Positions 1 to 6,159 of a stretch of DNA of 9,447 bases are shown here, piece by piece. The notes below the pieces were generated by a model. That model saw nothing but the letters and a program-made list of their open reading frames with translations. It did not search any database and had not been told where the DNA came from. Numbering within the stretch: position 1 is the first letter of the stretch; each line of letters begins with the position of its first letter. A program made the translations under genes and the position numbers. This DNA is from Salinicoccus sp. UBA3372 (lineage in GTDB: Bacteria > Bacillota > Bacilli > Staphylococcales > Salinicoccaceae): assembly GCA_002360325.1 (NCBI GenBank), contig DEQG01000025.1:1-9447 (forward strand), written 5' to 3'.

Positions 1-23
1 GTTAAGAGAGGATAACATAGAAA

Positions 24-542
24 TTGATTAAAAAATACTTTCTGCCAACTTCCTATGTTGATAATTTTACAAATATTACTCCGGCCAGGCTGAATCAGCT
101 GGGTGTCAGAGCTGTGATTATAGATCTGGATAATACACTGGTCGGCTATGATGAAATGGATGCGAATGAGAAAGTTGTAAATTGGTTCAAACTGATGAAT
201 GACAATGATTTTAAAGTGACTATAGTATCAAATGGCAAGAGAAAGAGAGTCAGTAATTTTGCGGACCCTCATGATATTGATTATATATTCAATGCACAAA
301 AACCTTTATCAAAAAATTATAAAAAAGCGATCCGTTCAATGGATGTGCCCAAAGACGAAACCATCATGGTCGGTGACCAGCTGATGACCGATATTTTTGG
401 TGCAAACCTGATCGGTCTAAAAAGTATTCTGGTGATGCCTGTCAAAAGTAAGGATGGTTATGCGACACTCCTCAACAGAAGGATGGAAGGCATAATCATG
501 AGATACTTTAGAAAAAGAGGATTGCTTGTCAAGGAGGACTAA
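24..542 (+). CDS. yqeG: YqeG-family HAD phosphatase
   Basis: A 172-residue HAD-superfamily (subclass IIIA) phosphatase, the same length as Bacillus subtilis YqeG. Visible motifs are DLDNTL at residues 34-39 (nucleophile D34 and acid D36), the SN of motif II at 69-70, the K93-P94 of motif III, and GDQxxTD at 117-123, which binds the metal. There is no signal peptide or membrane segment, so it is cytoplasmic. The family is related to the mitochondrial phosphatidylglycerophosphatase Gep4; the bacterial substrate is not settled and cannot be read here. The start is a TTG at 24, chosen because the protein then begins MIKKYFLP, as family members do. The purine-rich GAGAGG at 6-11 is the only candidate ribosome site, at a rather long 12-base spacing. 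The gene ends 3 bases before yqeH, and the pair is a standard Bacilli neighbourhood. Confidence 0.93.
   Translation: MIKKYFLPTSYVDNFTNITPARLNQLGVRAVIIDLDNTLVGYDEMDANEKVVNWFKLMNDNDFKVTIVSNGKRKRVSNFADPHDIDYIFNAQKPLSKNYKKAIRSMDVPKDETIMVGDQLMTDIFGANLIGLKSILVMPVKSKDGYATLLNRRMEGIIMRYFRKRGLLVKED
531..537 (+). promoter_or_regulatory. Ribosome binding site fixing the TTG start of yqeH
   Basis: AAGGAGG, fully complementary to the 16S rRNA anti-Shine-Dalgarno, sits inside the last codons of yqeG, 8 bases before the TTG at 546. No ATG or GTG in that frame lies near it. The TTG start then puts the zinc-finger cysteines at residue 6 onward, as in YqeH homologues. Confidence 0.85.
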
Positions 543-545
543 TTA

Positions 546-1652
546 TTGACTGAAGTAAAATGTATAGGCTGCGGAGCCGTATTACAATCTGAAGATAAAG
601 ATAAAAAAGGCTATATACCTGAGAGCGGGATGGACAGGGAAGATGCGATATGCAAAAGGTGCTACCGCCTGAAGCATTATAATGAAATCATGGATATAGA
701 TATGGATTCAGGAGAATTTCTGACGATGCTGAACTCTCTCTATGAGACGGATGGCCTGATCATCAAGGTGATTGACGCATTTGATTTCAATGCAAGTCTG
801 ATTCCGTCGTTCAACCGTATCGTCGGTGATAAAAAGGTCATTGCGGTCATCAATAAAATCGACCTTCTTCCCAAATCAACCAACACTGCAAGGCTGATTC
901 ACAGAGCAAAGCATATGCTGAAGGAAAACGGCATTACAGCAGTGGACACAATCGCCATAAGCGCTCTGAAAAATGAAGGTCTGGACAAACTGATTTCCAT
1001 GATGAAAAAGCATTCGAAAAAAGAGGATGTTTATGTGGTCGGCACGACTAATGTCGGCAAATCCACACTTATCAACCAACTGATCAAGATGACCAGCGGT
1101 GAGAGTGACGTCATCACGACGAGCAGATTCCCCGGAACGACACTTGATCTTATAGACATCCCGATGGATGATGATACATTCATATACGATACACCGGGAG
1201 TGATTGTACCAAGTCAGATGGCGCATTTTGTTGATGCTGAGGACTTGAAGTACATCACGCCTTCAAAAGAAATAAAACCGAAGACTTTTCAGCTTGAGGA
1301 CGGCCAGACGCTATTCCTGTCGAACCTGGCAAGGATCGATTTTGTGAATGGTGATAAGAGCAGTTTCACCATCTATTCGTCAGACAAGCTTACTATTCAC
1401 AGAACAAAATTATCCAATGCGGATGAATTTTATGAGAAGCATTATGATGGGCTGCTGACACCGCCGGAAATCAGTGAACCGGTTCTGTTAAATGATGAGA
1501 AAGAATATCCATTCAAAGTGACAGAAGACAGTGATATTGAAATCAGCGGTTATGCTTTCATAAGTGTACAGACGGGAACCGAAGTAACGGTTCATGTGCC
1601 AAAAGGTGTGGAAGTAAATATCAGACCGACAATATTCAAAGGTGGTTTATAA
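546..1652 (+). CDS. yqeH: Circularly permuted ribosome-assembly GTPase YqeH
   Basis: A 368-residue GTPase needed for maturation of the 30S ribosomal subunit in Bacillus. The N-terminal zinc finger is C6-x2-C9 ... C36-x2-C39. The G motifs come in permuted order: G4 NKID at 103-106, G5 SALK at about 139-142, then the P-loop GTTNVGKS at 166-173, the G2 threonines around 198-199 in FPGTT, and G3 DTPG at 215-218. This G4-G5-G1-G2-G3 order is the signature of the YlqF/YqeH/RsgA class. The C-terminal part, about residues 235-368, is a beta-rich domain typical of the family and likely binds RNA or ribosome. The length matches B. subtilis YqeH (about 366). The start is TTG with an AAGGAGG at ideal spacing. 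aroE starts 2 bases after the stop codon. Confidence 0.96.
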   Translation: MTEVKCIGCGAVLQSEDKDKKGYIPESGMDREDAICKRCYRLKHYNEIMDIDMDSGEFLTMLNSLYETDGLIIKVIDAFDFNASLIPSFNRIVGDKKVIAVINKIDLLPKSTNTARLIHRAKHMLKENGITAVDTIAISALKNEGLDKLISMMKKHSKKEDVYVVGTTNVGKSTLINQLIKMTSGESDVITTSRFPGTTLDLIDIPMDDDTFIYDTPGVIVPSQMAHFVDAEDLKYITPSKEIKPKTFQLEDGQTLFLSNLARIDFVNGDKSSFTIYSSDKLTIHRTKLSNADEFYEKHYDGLLTPPEISEPVLLNDEKEYPFKVTEDSDIEISGYAFISVQTGTEVTVHVPKGVEVNIRPTIFKGGL

Positions 1653-1654
1653 AA

Positions 1655-2464
1655 ATGAATTTTGCTGTAATTGGTTCTCCAATTGAGCATACGCTGTCCC
1701 CGGCAATACATTATGCCAACTTCAATTCATTAAATTTAGACGACACTTACCGGGCATTGCATATTACACCGGAAGATCTGAATCATATGAAGGACGTTAT
1801 CAAGCAGTATGATTTGAACGGATTCAATGTGACCATACCGCATAAGGAAGCGATCATGGACCATCTGGACTTTATTGACCAAAGGGCAATCGAAGTGAAC
1901 GCGGTCAACACCGTCCTGATCAAAGACGATAAGCTCTACGGCTACAACACGGATGTCACAGGCTACAAACAGGCCTATACGGACCGCTTCGGCAGCAGGA
2001 AGCGAAATATACTGATACTTGGTGCGGGAGGGGCTTCAAAGGCTGTATACCGTGCACACAATGAACTTGGAGACGACATCACTATTTACGCAAGACGTGA
2101 AGCAAGTTTTGAAACATTTACAGACCAGAATTTTGACAAGCTGTCATCACTTCAAAATCTGAAAAAATTTGATGTCATCATCAACACCACGCCGATCGGC
2201 TTGAAAAATGAAGATCTATATGACGTGATGAGTCTGTCCAGAGAAAATATTACTGAAAAGACGATAGGCATAGATTTAATATATAACCCTGAAAAAACAC
2301 CGTTTCTGTATGCGTTCGAAGAGGCTAATGCGATGAACGGGCTGTCGATGCTCGTAAACCAGGCGATCCATGCCTTTGAAATATGGTATGACGATGAGTA
2401 TGAAGGGGATTATGACGCTGTATATGCAGCTTTAAATAAAAAGTTTGGAGGTGGCGTAAAATGA
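1655..2464 (+). CDS. aroE: Shikimate dehydrogenase (NADP+)
   Basis: A 269-residue cytoplasmic enzyme that reduces 3-dehydroshikimate to shikimate with NADPH in aromatic amino-acid and chorismate synthesis. The shikimate site is visible as GSPIEHTLSP at 7-16, NVTIPHK at 58-64 with catalytic K64, N85 in AVNTV, and catalytic D100 in YNTD. The Rossmann nucleotide loop is GAGGAS at 123-128, followed by YARRE, the usual place of the NADP phosphate-binding arginine. The C-terminal GLSMLVNQA carries the conserved glutamine. Length is normal and no residue is missing. It starts at ATG 1655 after AAAGGTGG at 1638-1645. The stop overlaps the yhbY start as ATGA, so the two are likely translationally coupled. 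Confidence 0.97.
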   Translation: MNFAVIGSPIEHTLSPAIHYANFNSLNLDDTYRALHITPEDLNHMKDVIKQYDLNGFNVTIPHKEAIMDHLDFIDQRAIEVNAVNTVLIKDDKLYGYNTDVTGYKQAYTDRFGSRKRNILILGAGGASKAVYRAHNELGDDITIYARREASFETFTDQNFDKLSSLQNLKKFDVIINTTPIGLKNEDLYDVMSLSRENITEKTIGIDLIYNPEKTPFLYAFEEANAMNGLSMLVNQAIHAFEIWYDDEYEGDYDAVYAALNKKFGGGVK

Positions 2465-2757
2465 AGACCTTATCCTCAAAAAATATTAAGCAGTTAAAAA
2501 AAGAGTCCCATCATCTTAACCCTATTTTCCAAGTGGGAAAAAATGGTGTAACAGATAATTTTATGGAACAGATTGATGATGTTCTTGAAAAAAGGGAACT
2601 GATCAAAATCTCTGTGCTGCAGAACTGTCTGGAAGATAAAGATGGCATTGCAGAAGAAATCAGTAAAAATACTGACAGTAATATTGTGAGCATCATCGGC
2701 AACACAATCATAATTTATCGGGAATCGAAAAATAATAAACAGATTGAGCTATCATGA
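2461..2757 (+). CDS. yhbY: CRM-domain ribosome assembly RNA-binding protein YhbY/YqeI
   Basis: A 98-residue single CRS1-YhbY (CRM) domain protein, the normal size of the family. The basic N-terminus leads to the RNA-binding loop GKNG at 26-29, followed by the helix to about residue 44, ELIKISVLQN at 46-55, and the closing strand IGNTIIIYR at 79-87. YhbY associates with pre-50S particles in Escherichia coli; a role in large-subunit assembly is therefore inferred here. The start ATG overlaps the aroE stop by 4 bases and is preceded by GGAGGTGG at 2447-2454, a strong site within aroE. Its own stop overlaps the nadD start in the same ATGA way. Confidence 0.94.
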   Translation: MKTLSSKNIKQLKKESHHLNPIFQVGKNGVTDNFMEQIDDVLEKRELIKISVLQNCLEDKDGIAEEISKNTDSNIVSIIGNTIIIYRESKNNKQIELS

Positions 2758-3317
2758 AGATAGGCGTTTTTGGCGGGACCTTTGACCCGATTCATATAGG
2801 ACATATCATTTCTGTATTGGAAGTTAAAATTGCTTTCGGTCTGGACAGGGTGATCTTCATCCCGGCGCGACAGTCGCCACACAAGGAAACCAAGCCGACC
2901 GGCAACAAAAAGCGTACTGCCATGATACAGAAGGCAATTGCCGGGTATGAAGGTTTTATTATGGATACTTTTGAACTGGACAGGGCTGGAAAGAGCTTCA
3001 CATATGATACGGCAAAATACTTGAAGGATGAATATCCGGATGATGAACTTTATTTTCTGATGGGAACAGATCAGTATGAAAGCTTTGACAAGTGGCATAA
3101 ACATGAAGAATTGATCGAAATGATGAATTTTATCGTAATGATGAGACACAGTGATGATATGGAAATATCAGCACCTTTTATACGAGCAGATCAGCTTGTG
3201 GTGGAAGTTTCTTCGACGCTCGTACGTAGACGCGCTAAAGAAGGGCTGCCTTATAAACATTTCCTGAATGAGGCTGTGTATGAGTATATTAAGGAGAATG
3301 CATTATATGAAGCATAA
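2754..3317 (+). CDS. nadD: Nicotinate-nucleotide adenylyltransferase
   Basis: A 187-residue enzyme that joins ATP and nicotinate mononucleotide to give deamido-NAD and pyrophosphate in NAD synthesis. The nucleotidyltransferase fold opens with GGTFDPIHIGH at 7-17, containing the HxGH catalytic pair H14 and H17, and closes with VSSTLVRRR at 152-160, the ISSTxxR motif that binds ATP. The middle motif is MGTDQYESFDKW. Bacillus enzymes usually have GADM at that point, and I recall GTDQY as typical of staphylococci, which helps the placement. The ATG overlaps the yhbY stop by 4 bases and has no good ribosome site of its own, so translation probably depends on yhbY. Its 3' end overlaps yqeK by 11 bases. 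NadD next to YqeK is a conserved pairing in Bacillota. Confidence 0.96.
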   Translation: MKIGVFGGTFDPIHIGHIISVLEVKIAFGLDRVIFIPARQSPHKETKPTGNKKRTAMIQKAIAGYEGFIMDTFELDRAGKSFTYDTAKYLKDEYPDDELYFLMGTDQYESFDKWHKHEELIEMMNFIVMMRHSDDMEISAPFIRADQLVVEVSSTLVRRRAKEGLPYKHFLNEAVYEYIKENALYEA

Positions 3318-3876
3318 AAAGGCACTTAACCTGATTAAAGATAAACTACCGGAAAAAAGATATGCCCACTCTGTAAGAGTGGCTGAAACGGCAGTCAAAA
3401 TGGCTGAAATATTCGAGGCTGACAGTGATAAATGTTATCTTGCAGGCATACTTCACGATTTTTCGAAATACGATGATCTCGGAGACATGTATCAGTATGT
3501 CACCAAATATAATCTCGATCCAACATTGCTCGCATTCAATTCAGAGCTGCTGCACGGTCCGGTCGCAGCTACAAAGATGAGATTTGAATACGGTGTAAAA
3601 GATGAGGATATCTTTTATGCAATTTCCAGCCATACATCGGGGCGTGCACAGATGCTACTAACGGAGAAAATCATTTATGTGGCGGATTTCATCGAACCTG
3701 CCCGTACTCAAAAAGGAGTGGACGGAATCAGGGAGATAATCTTCGAAGAAAAGAAACTGGATCTGGCCATATATGAGATTACAAGATTGACTTTAAAGCA
3801 GTTATTGAAGAAAAATCGACCGATTTATAATAGAACGATTGAATGTTACAACTATTATAATATGGTTAAGGAGTGA
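3307..3876 (+). CDS. yqeK: HD-domain diadenosine tetraphosphate hydrolase YqeK
   Basis: A 189-residue HD-superfamily metallohydrolase. YqeK proteins, including the staphylococcal one, split Ap4A symmetrically into two ADP, so the likely role is removing this stress-linked dinucleotide. Metal and active-site residues visible are H21 in YAHSVRVAE, the HD pair H50-D51 in AGILHD, H83 in HGPVAA, H109-T110 in SSHTSG, and D127 in VADFIEP. An open frame extends upstream to 3268. ATG 3307 is preferred because AAGGAG at 3291-3296 stands 10 bases before it, the resulting N-terminus MKHKKALNLIK fits the family, and length agrees with B. subtilis YqeK (about 186). It overlaps the end of nadD by 11 bases. 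The stop lies inside the rsfS ribosome-site region. Confidence 0.94.
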   Translation: MKHKKALNLIKDKLPEKRYAHSVRVAETAVKMAEIFEADSDKCYLAGILHDFSKYDDLGDMYQYVTKYNLDPTLLAFNSELLHGPVAATKMRFEYGVKDEDIFYAISSHTSGRAQMLLTEKIIYVADFIEPARTQKGVDGIREIIFEEKKLDLAIYEITRLTLKQLLKKNRPIYNRTIECYNYYNMVKE

Positions 3877-3880
3877 AAGA

Positions 3881-4222
3881 ATGAATAGTGAAGCACTACT
3901 CGAAAAAATGGTCGAAGCATGTGATGATAAGCGTGCTGAAGATATCATGACCTTTGATGTAAAAGAGACAAGTACAGTCACTGATTACTATATCATCTGC
4001 CACGGGAACTCCGGACGTCAGGTCCAGACGATTGCCGACGAAATAAAAGACCAGGCTAAAGATCTGGACATAGAACCTCTGGTTGAAGGATACCACGAGG
4101 GAAAGTGGATACTGTGCGACTTGAATCATGTCATCATCCATGTGTTCCACGGACCTGAAAGGGAGTACTACAACCTGGAGCGGTTATTCAAAAATGGTGA
4201 GCATATTGACAGCCGGCACTAA
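3881..4222 (+). CDS. rsfS: Ribosomal silencing factor RsfS
   Basis: A 113-residue RsfS/YbeB (Iojap) protein. The family binds L14 (uL14) on the 50S subunit and blocks subunit joining, lowering translation in starvation or stationary phase. Characteristic blocks are TDYYIICHGNSGRQVQTIADEI in the first half (conserved core YYIICHGNS) and EGYHEGKWILCDLNHVIIHVF in the second, followed by EREYYNLERLF. An upstream in-frame ATG exists at 3839 inside yqeK. ATG 3881 is chosen because AAGGAG at 3868-3873 sits 7 bases away and because homologues are about 115 residues and begin close to this point. The 3' end overlaps the next gene. Position directly after yqeK is the standard Bacilli order. Confidence 0.95.
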   Translation: MNSEALLEKMVEACDDKRAEDIMTFDVKETSTVTDYYIICHGNSGRQVQTIADEIKDQAKDLDIEPLVEGYHEGKWILCDLNHVIIHVFHGPEREYYNLERLFKNGEHIDSRH

Positions 4223-4943
4223 CGGGGAGAAAGAAGTTCTTGGTCATTTCTATAATGAATTGACATATGATATCCCTTATAATCTCTGGCTGGATATAAT
4301 CAACCATTTTAAAAATAAAGACCAGTCTGTTCTGGATATCGGATGCGGCACAGGGACTCTGACAAGACAGCTGAATTTTAAAACAAGGTATGGCCTGGAT
4401 ATTTCCGAAACGATGCTTGAAATCGCCCGGCAAAAGGATGAAGATATTAATTATTTTCAGTCGGACATGAAGGATTTCTCACTTGATCAGAAGTTCGATA
4501 TGATTGTTGCCACCGTCGATGTATTGAATTATTTAAAAGATGGGGATGAATTCATAAGGACACTGAAAAATGTCCGTGGCCATCTGAATGATGACGGTGT
4601 CTTTATATTTGATATTCACAGCAAATATAAAATGAAAAATGATTTCAGCGATATGCTTTACACGGATGAGACGGAACATGTTACGTACATCTGGCATGCG
4701 ATGGAAGGAGAAGCACCGCTCTCCGTTGTACATGAGATGACGTATTTTGTGAAAAGTGATAATGGTATGTACGACAGACAGGATGAAGTTTATTCTCAAA
4801 GGACTTATGAACATAAAGATGTAATTAAAATGATAGAGAAAGCGGGTCTGTATCTGGATACGGCTTTCAGTGATTTCGATATAAATCATTCCGTAACCAC
4901 TGTTTGTGACAGAATTTTCTATATCGTCAAAAAGGCTTTGTAA
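4194..4943 (+). CDS. yqeM: SAM-dependent methyltransferase YqeM
   Basis: A class I methyltransferase of 249 residues with the ATG at 4194. Motif I is VLDIGCGTGTL at 46-56, the SAM ribose-binding acid is D69 in YGLDIS, and FDMIVATVDVLNYL forms motif IV. The N-terminal FYNELTYDIPYNLW is the family's FAxxYDxLMxxxPYxxW segment. The substrate is unknown for the family; co-operonic rsfS and yqeH suggest RNA or ribosome-related work, but that is inference. The start is uncertain: ATG 4194, GTG 4197 and TTG 4206 are all possible, all overlap rsfS, and none has a strong ribosome site. The best Shine-Dalgarno (GGGGAG, 4224-4229) faces a GTT codon. It is the last gene of the unit; its final codons form the left arm of the terminator. 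Confidence 0.9.
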   Translation: MVSILTAGTNGEKEVLGHFYNELTYDIPYNLWLDIINHFKNKDQSVLDIGCGTGTLTRQLNFKTRYGLDISETMLEIARQKDEDINYFQSDMKDFSLDQKFDMIVATVDVLNYLKDGDEFIRTLKNVRGHLNDDGVFIFDIHSKYKMKNDFSDMLYTDETEHVTYIWHAMEGEAPLSVVHEMTYFVKSDNGMYDRQDEVYSQRTYEHKDVIKMIEKAGLYLDTAFSDFDINHSVTTVCDRIFYIVKKAL

Positions 4944-4965
4944 CTCATAGTTACAAAGTTTTTTT
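4931..4965 (+). terminator. Rho-independent terminator ending the yqeG-yqeM unit
   Basis: A perfect 10-bp stem, CTTTGTAACT at 4936-4945 with AGTTACAAAG at 4949-4958, and a 3-base loop CAT, followed by seven Ts at 4959-4965. Two G-U pairs and three A-U pairs can lengthen the stem back to 4931. The yqeM stop codon TAA at 4941-4943 lies within the left arm, so a terminating ribosome covers the hairpin until it leaves. Confidence 0.93.
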
Positions 4966-5000
4966 GGATTAATTAATTTATTTGACAATAAAATAAATCA

Positions 5001-5013
5001 AAAACGGCATTTT
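5001..5013 (+). promoter_or_regulatory. Candidate ComK AT box upstream of comEA
   Basis: AAAA-CGGCA-TTTT exactly matches the AAAA-N5-TTTT half of a ComK box, 42 bases before the comEA start. A second, poorer AT box (TAAT-TAATT-TATT, 4970-4982) lies 18 bases upstream, a spacing known from B. subtilis ComK boxes. A TTGACA at 4982-4987 is present but no good -10 lies 16-18 bases after it. In AT-rich leader DNA a chance match is possible; the second box is weak. Confidence 0.35.
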
Positions 5014-5055
5014 CCTCCTAATAATAGTAAAGGGGTATTTTTAAGGAGAGATAAA

Positions 5056-5682
5056 ATGCTTAAACATTACTTTGAGAAGTACAGACAATTCATTCCACTC
5101 ATCTGCATAGCCTTTCTGATTCTGATCATTGCAATATTCGCCGTAAATATGGTGACCGCTGATCATTCAGTGACTATCAACGAACCTCCGGTGAACGCTT
5201 TGGAGGTGACTGATGAAGGTGAAGAGGATATTGCGCCGGCCCCGGACATTGCAGACCATGTATTTGTGGAAGTGAAAGGTGCCGTAAAAAATCCGGGTGT
5301 CTATGAAGTGCCTGTGGATGCCAGGGTCACCAACGTTTTAACCATGGCAGCGGTTTTGGACAGTGCTGACCTGTTGACGGTGAACCAGTCGGAAAAGGTC
5401 AGGGACGAAATGGTAATCTATGTGCCTGCAGCAGGTGAGATCGAAGAAGGTGCTCTGGTGACTTCTGTGGAAACGGCCGAAGAGGAAGTACAGGTCAATA
5501 TAAACACTGCATCAATTGACGAATTGACACAGCTGAACGGTATTGGTGAAAAGAAGGCACAGCTCATTTTGGATTATCGCGACGAAAATGGATTGTTTAT
5601 GACCAAAGAGGATTTAATGAACATATCAGGAATCGGTGAGAAAACTTTTGACAGTTTGGAACCATATATTACAATAGACTAG
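5056..5682 (+). CDS. comEA: Competence DNA receptor ComEA
   Basis: A 208-residue membrane-anchored DNA-binding protein that captures double-stranded DNA outside the membrane and passes it to ComEC. One transmembrane anchor spans about residues 12-33. An acidic, proline-rich linker follows (about 36-67), then an SLBB/oligomerisation domain beginning HVFVEVKGAVKNPGVYEV at residue 68 and ending near 125. The C-terminal double helix-hairpin-helix domain runs from VNINTAS at 147 to the end, with GIGEK at 162-166 and again at 192-196, the loops that contact the DNA backbone. Length is near B. subtilis ComEA (205). The start is ATG with AAGGAG at 5043-5048, 7 bases away. It is the first gene of the competence operon; comEB follows after 12 bases. 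Confidence 0.95.
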   Translation: MLKHYFEKYRQFIPLICIAFLILIIAIFAVNMVTADHSVTINEPPVNALEVTDEGEEDIAPAPDIADHVFVEVKGAVKNPGVYEVPVDARVTNVLTMAAVLDSADLLTVNQSEKVRDEMVIYVPAAGEIEEGALVTSVETAEEEVQVNINTASIDELTQLNGIGEKKAQLILDYRDENGLFMTKEDLMNISGIGEKTFDSLEPYITID

Positions 5683-5694
5683 AAGGTGGGATAA

Positions 5695-6159
5695 ATGATG
5701 AGAATCGACTGGCATGAATATTTTTTGGCACAGAGCCATTTATTGAGATTAAGATCTACTTGTGAACGTTTGAAGGTCGGGGCCCTGATCGTCAAGGATA
5801 ACAGAGTGATTGCAGGCGGCTATAACGGCTCGGTTTCAGGTGAAGACCATTGCATCGACGTCGGATGCTATGTTGAAGACGGCCACTGTATACGTACCAT
5901 CCATGCAGAAACGAATGCATTGCTGCAATGTTCTAAATTCGGGGTTTCGACAGAAGGTGCAAGTGTTTACGTGACTCACTTCCCGTGCATTCACTGCACC
6001 AAATCGATGATTCAGGCAGGGGTCAAAAACATTTTTTATGCCGAAGATTATAAAAACCATCCGTATGCGATGGAGCTGCTGGATAAAACGAAAGTTAACT
6101 ATACTAAAATCGAACTTGATTTACATAAAGTAGCCAGTTATTTTGAAGATTTCAAATGA
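5695..6159 (+). CDS. comEB: dCMP deaminase ComEB
   Basis: A 154-residue zinc-dependent deoxycytidylate deaminase that converts dCMP to dUMP for dTTP synthesis. The catalytic zinc site is visible as H70-A-E72 (E72 the proton shuttle) and P97-C98-x2-C101. The N-terminal half contains AGGYNGSVSG at 40-49 and the cysteine- and histidine-rich stretch H52-C53...C58...H64-C65, which in the dCMP deaminase family forms a second zinc site. It sits in the competence operon by long conservation, but in B. subtilis it is not needed for DNA uptake. The protein is shorter at its C-terminus than the B. subtilis one (about 189), which looks natural because comEC starts in the ATGA overlap. Two adjacent ATG codons, 5695 and 5698, are both possible; AAGGTGG at 5683-5689 suits the second slightly better. 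Confidence 0.95.
   Translation: MMRIDWHEYFLAQSHLLRLRSTCERLKVGALIVKDNRVIAGGYNGSVSGEDHCIDVGCYVEDGHCIRTIHAETNALLQCSKFGVSTEGASVYVTHFPCIHCTKSMIQAGVKNIFYAEDYKNHPYAMELLDKTKVNYTKIELDLHKVASYFEDFK

Noticed and set aside
1..23. Possible end of an upstream gene (TAA at 3-5, TAG at 18-20)
   Set aside because: There is too little sequence to identify a frame or product.
2715..3149. Minus-strand open frame of 144 codons opposite nadD
   Set aside because: It is a shadow of nadD, whose catalytic motifs are intact in the plus frame; the translation is rich in His, Ile and Phe, as reverse-strand shadows are.
4260..4283. Perfect TTGACA and TATAAT inside yqeM
   Set aside because: The spacer is only 12 bases, far below the 16-18 needed by sigma-A, and both lie in conserved coding sequence.
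4533..4988. Minus-strand open frame of 151 codons across the end of yqeM
   Set aside because: It lies opposite a convincing methyltransferase, runs through the terminator, resembles no family and has no clear ribosome site.
5014..5048. CTCCT in the comEA leader that could pair with the AGGAG ribosome site
   Set aside because: Only 5 bp with a loop of over 20 bases and no extension; too weak to call a riboswitch or thermosensor.
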